Assembly: GCA_030524175.1 (NCBI GenBank)
Contig: JAUNHC010000055.1
Coordinates: 1-32,295, forward strand
Length of the DNA stretch: 32,295 bases
Direction: 5' to 3'
Source of the DNA: Eubacteriales bacterium
GTDB taxonomy: Bacteria; Bacillota; Clostridia; Lachnospirales; Lachnospiraceae
The notes under the pieces are model-generated. The model searched no databases and was not told the DNA's origin. It worked only from the letters and a program-made list of their open reading frames with translations. A program made the position numbers and the translations under genes. Shown in pieces: positions 31,811 through 32,295 of the stretch (the stretch's first letter is position 1; each line of letters opens with the position of its first letter).

Positions 31811-31908
31811 GCGGAACAAAAAGGGGGGTGCCATAGACTTGGATTACATTTTTAAGGAGAAACTTACATTTTTGAAAGGTTCAGGTACGATTAAAGTTTC
31901 CTTGTCAT

Positions 31909-31935
31909 AGAACGAAATGCAGTATTCCCCTAATA
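31909..31935. repeat. Copy 3 of the dispersed intergenic motif
   Basis: This 27-nt stretch matches 3521-3547 at 21 of 27 positions in the same orientation. As with the other copies, an intrinsic terminator hairpin follows within about 10 nt. Confidence 0.5.
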
Positions 31936-31943
31936 ACAAAACA

Positions 31944-31964
31944 GGAGCCGGAAAATCCGGCTCC
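31944..31964 (-). terminator. Terminator of the coiled-coil gene
   Basis: A perfect 9-bp stem (31944-31952 with 31956-31964) with a 3-nt loop is followed on the minus strand by TGTTTTGTT. It starts 5 bp after the stop codon. Confidence 0.75.
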
Positions 31965-31969
31965 GTAAA

Positions 31970-32295
31970 TTATGCTGTTTTTGCCTTTAATTCTCTCACA
32001 TTGTCCATGAGAATATCTACCTTCAGCCAGTATTCCTCGTCTGTTTTCTGATGCTCCAGTATAATACTAAGCTTATGGTTAAGGTTTATATGGTTTTCAG
32101 CAATAATGCTGATACGCCTATGCGTATCATTCTCCAGAGTATACCGTACTGCTTCAATCTCCTCTTTCAGCGATACACGGGTTTCATGCAGCTCTCTTCT
32201 GATAGAAATCTGGAATTCCTGCATTTCTTGTTTCATCGATGTCTTAAACACTTGCATTTCTTCGCTCATCGATACCTGGAATTCCTGTATTTCTT
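31970..32295 (-). CDS. Coiled-coil protein with 11-residue repeats, partial (N-terminus beyond window)
   Basis: I do not recognise a family. The frame stays open to the window edge (upstream codons read EIQEFQVS), so this is the last 108 residues of a longer protein. The visible N-terminal part consists of successive 11-residue units: MSEEMQVFKTS, MKQEMQEFQIS, IRRELHETRVS, LKEEIEAVRYT. Each has a hydrophobic first residue, Glu at position 4 and hydrophobic residues at positions 5 and 10, the mark of a hendecad coiled coil. The C-terminal half (THRRISIIAENHINLNHKLSIILEHQK) remains helical and amphipathic. No membrane segment is visible. An internal ATG at 32269 could be mistaken for the start but has no ribosome binding site and lies inside the repeats. 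Confidence 0.8.
   Translation of the reverse strand, partial: EIQEFQVSMSEEMQVFKTSMKQEMQEFQISIRRELHETRVSLKEEIEAVRYTLENDTHRRISIIAENHINLNHKLSIILEHQKTDEEYWLKVDILMDNVRELKAKTA

Overview
The window looks like chromosome of a strictly anaerobic gut Firmicute of the Lachnospiraceae, probably close to Blautia. That placement is inferred from gene content and not from any search. The supporting genes are a class III (glycyl radical) ribonucleotide reductase, the [FeFe]-hydrogenase maturase HydF, an ECF sigma factor paired with a DUF4179-type anti-sigma factor, a BceAB-type peptide exporter and a YesMN-type sugar-sensing locus. I support 26 protein genes, the last of them cut by the right edge. There are no rRNA or tRNA genes, CRISPR arrays, phage genes or transposase genes.

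Layout, left to right. 1-508: non-coding, with a strong hairpin and a near-consensus promoter. 509-1441 (+): a carbamate kinase family protein with altered glycine-rich loops. 1512-3108 (-): ECF sigma factor and DUF4179 anti-sigma factor. 3109-3611: repeat-rich intergenic DNA. 3612-6662 (-): nrdD and a zinc-ribbon membrane protein. 7074-8081 (+): asnA, converging on an alanine/glycine:sodium symporter (8307-9719, -). 10162-10587 (+): a small CBS-pair protein. 10709-13021 (-): a polar amino-acid ABC importer (binding protein, permease, ATPase). 13435-14682 (+): hydF. 15073-15927 (+): dapF. 16035-24632 (-): a six-gene locus of sugar-binding protein, two permeases, YesM kinase, YesN regulator and a GH95 glycosidase. 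24892-27514 (-): a siroheme/ferredoxin sulfite-reductase-like protein with a CoA-disulfide reductase-rhodanese fusion. 27867-28905 (-): azlCD branched-chain amino-acid exporter. 29004-31767 (-): BceAB. 31970-32295 (-): the C-terminal part of a coiled-coil protein built on 11-residue repeats.

How the genes work together. The six-gene locus reads as sense, import and hydrolyse: the kinase and regulator respond to an extracellular glycan, the importer takes it up using an ATPase encoded elsewhere, and the cytoplasmic GH95 enzyme removes L-fucose or L-galactose. The sulfite-reductase-like protein and the CoA-disulfide reductase-rhodanese form a compact two-gene sulfur or persulfide redox unit. 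asnA, the symporter, the amino-acid importer, AzlCD and dapF give a nitrogen and amino-acid flavour, but they are separate transcription units.

The least explained material is intergenic. It includes a 211-nt element whose 44-bp arms differ mainly by G-U-compatible changes, two mosaic elements bounded by TGAAC(T/A)GT(T/A)AC-like inverted repeats, a 27-nt motif found three times beside intrinsic terminators, and several tandem duplications beside promoters or ribosome binding sites.
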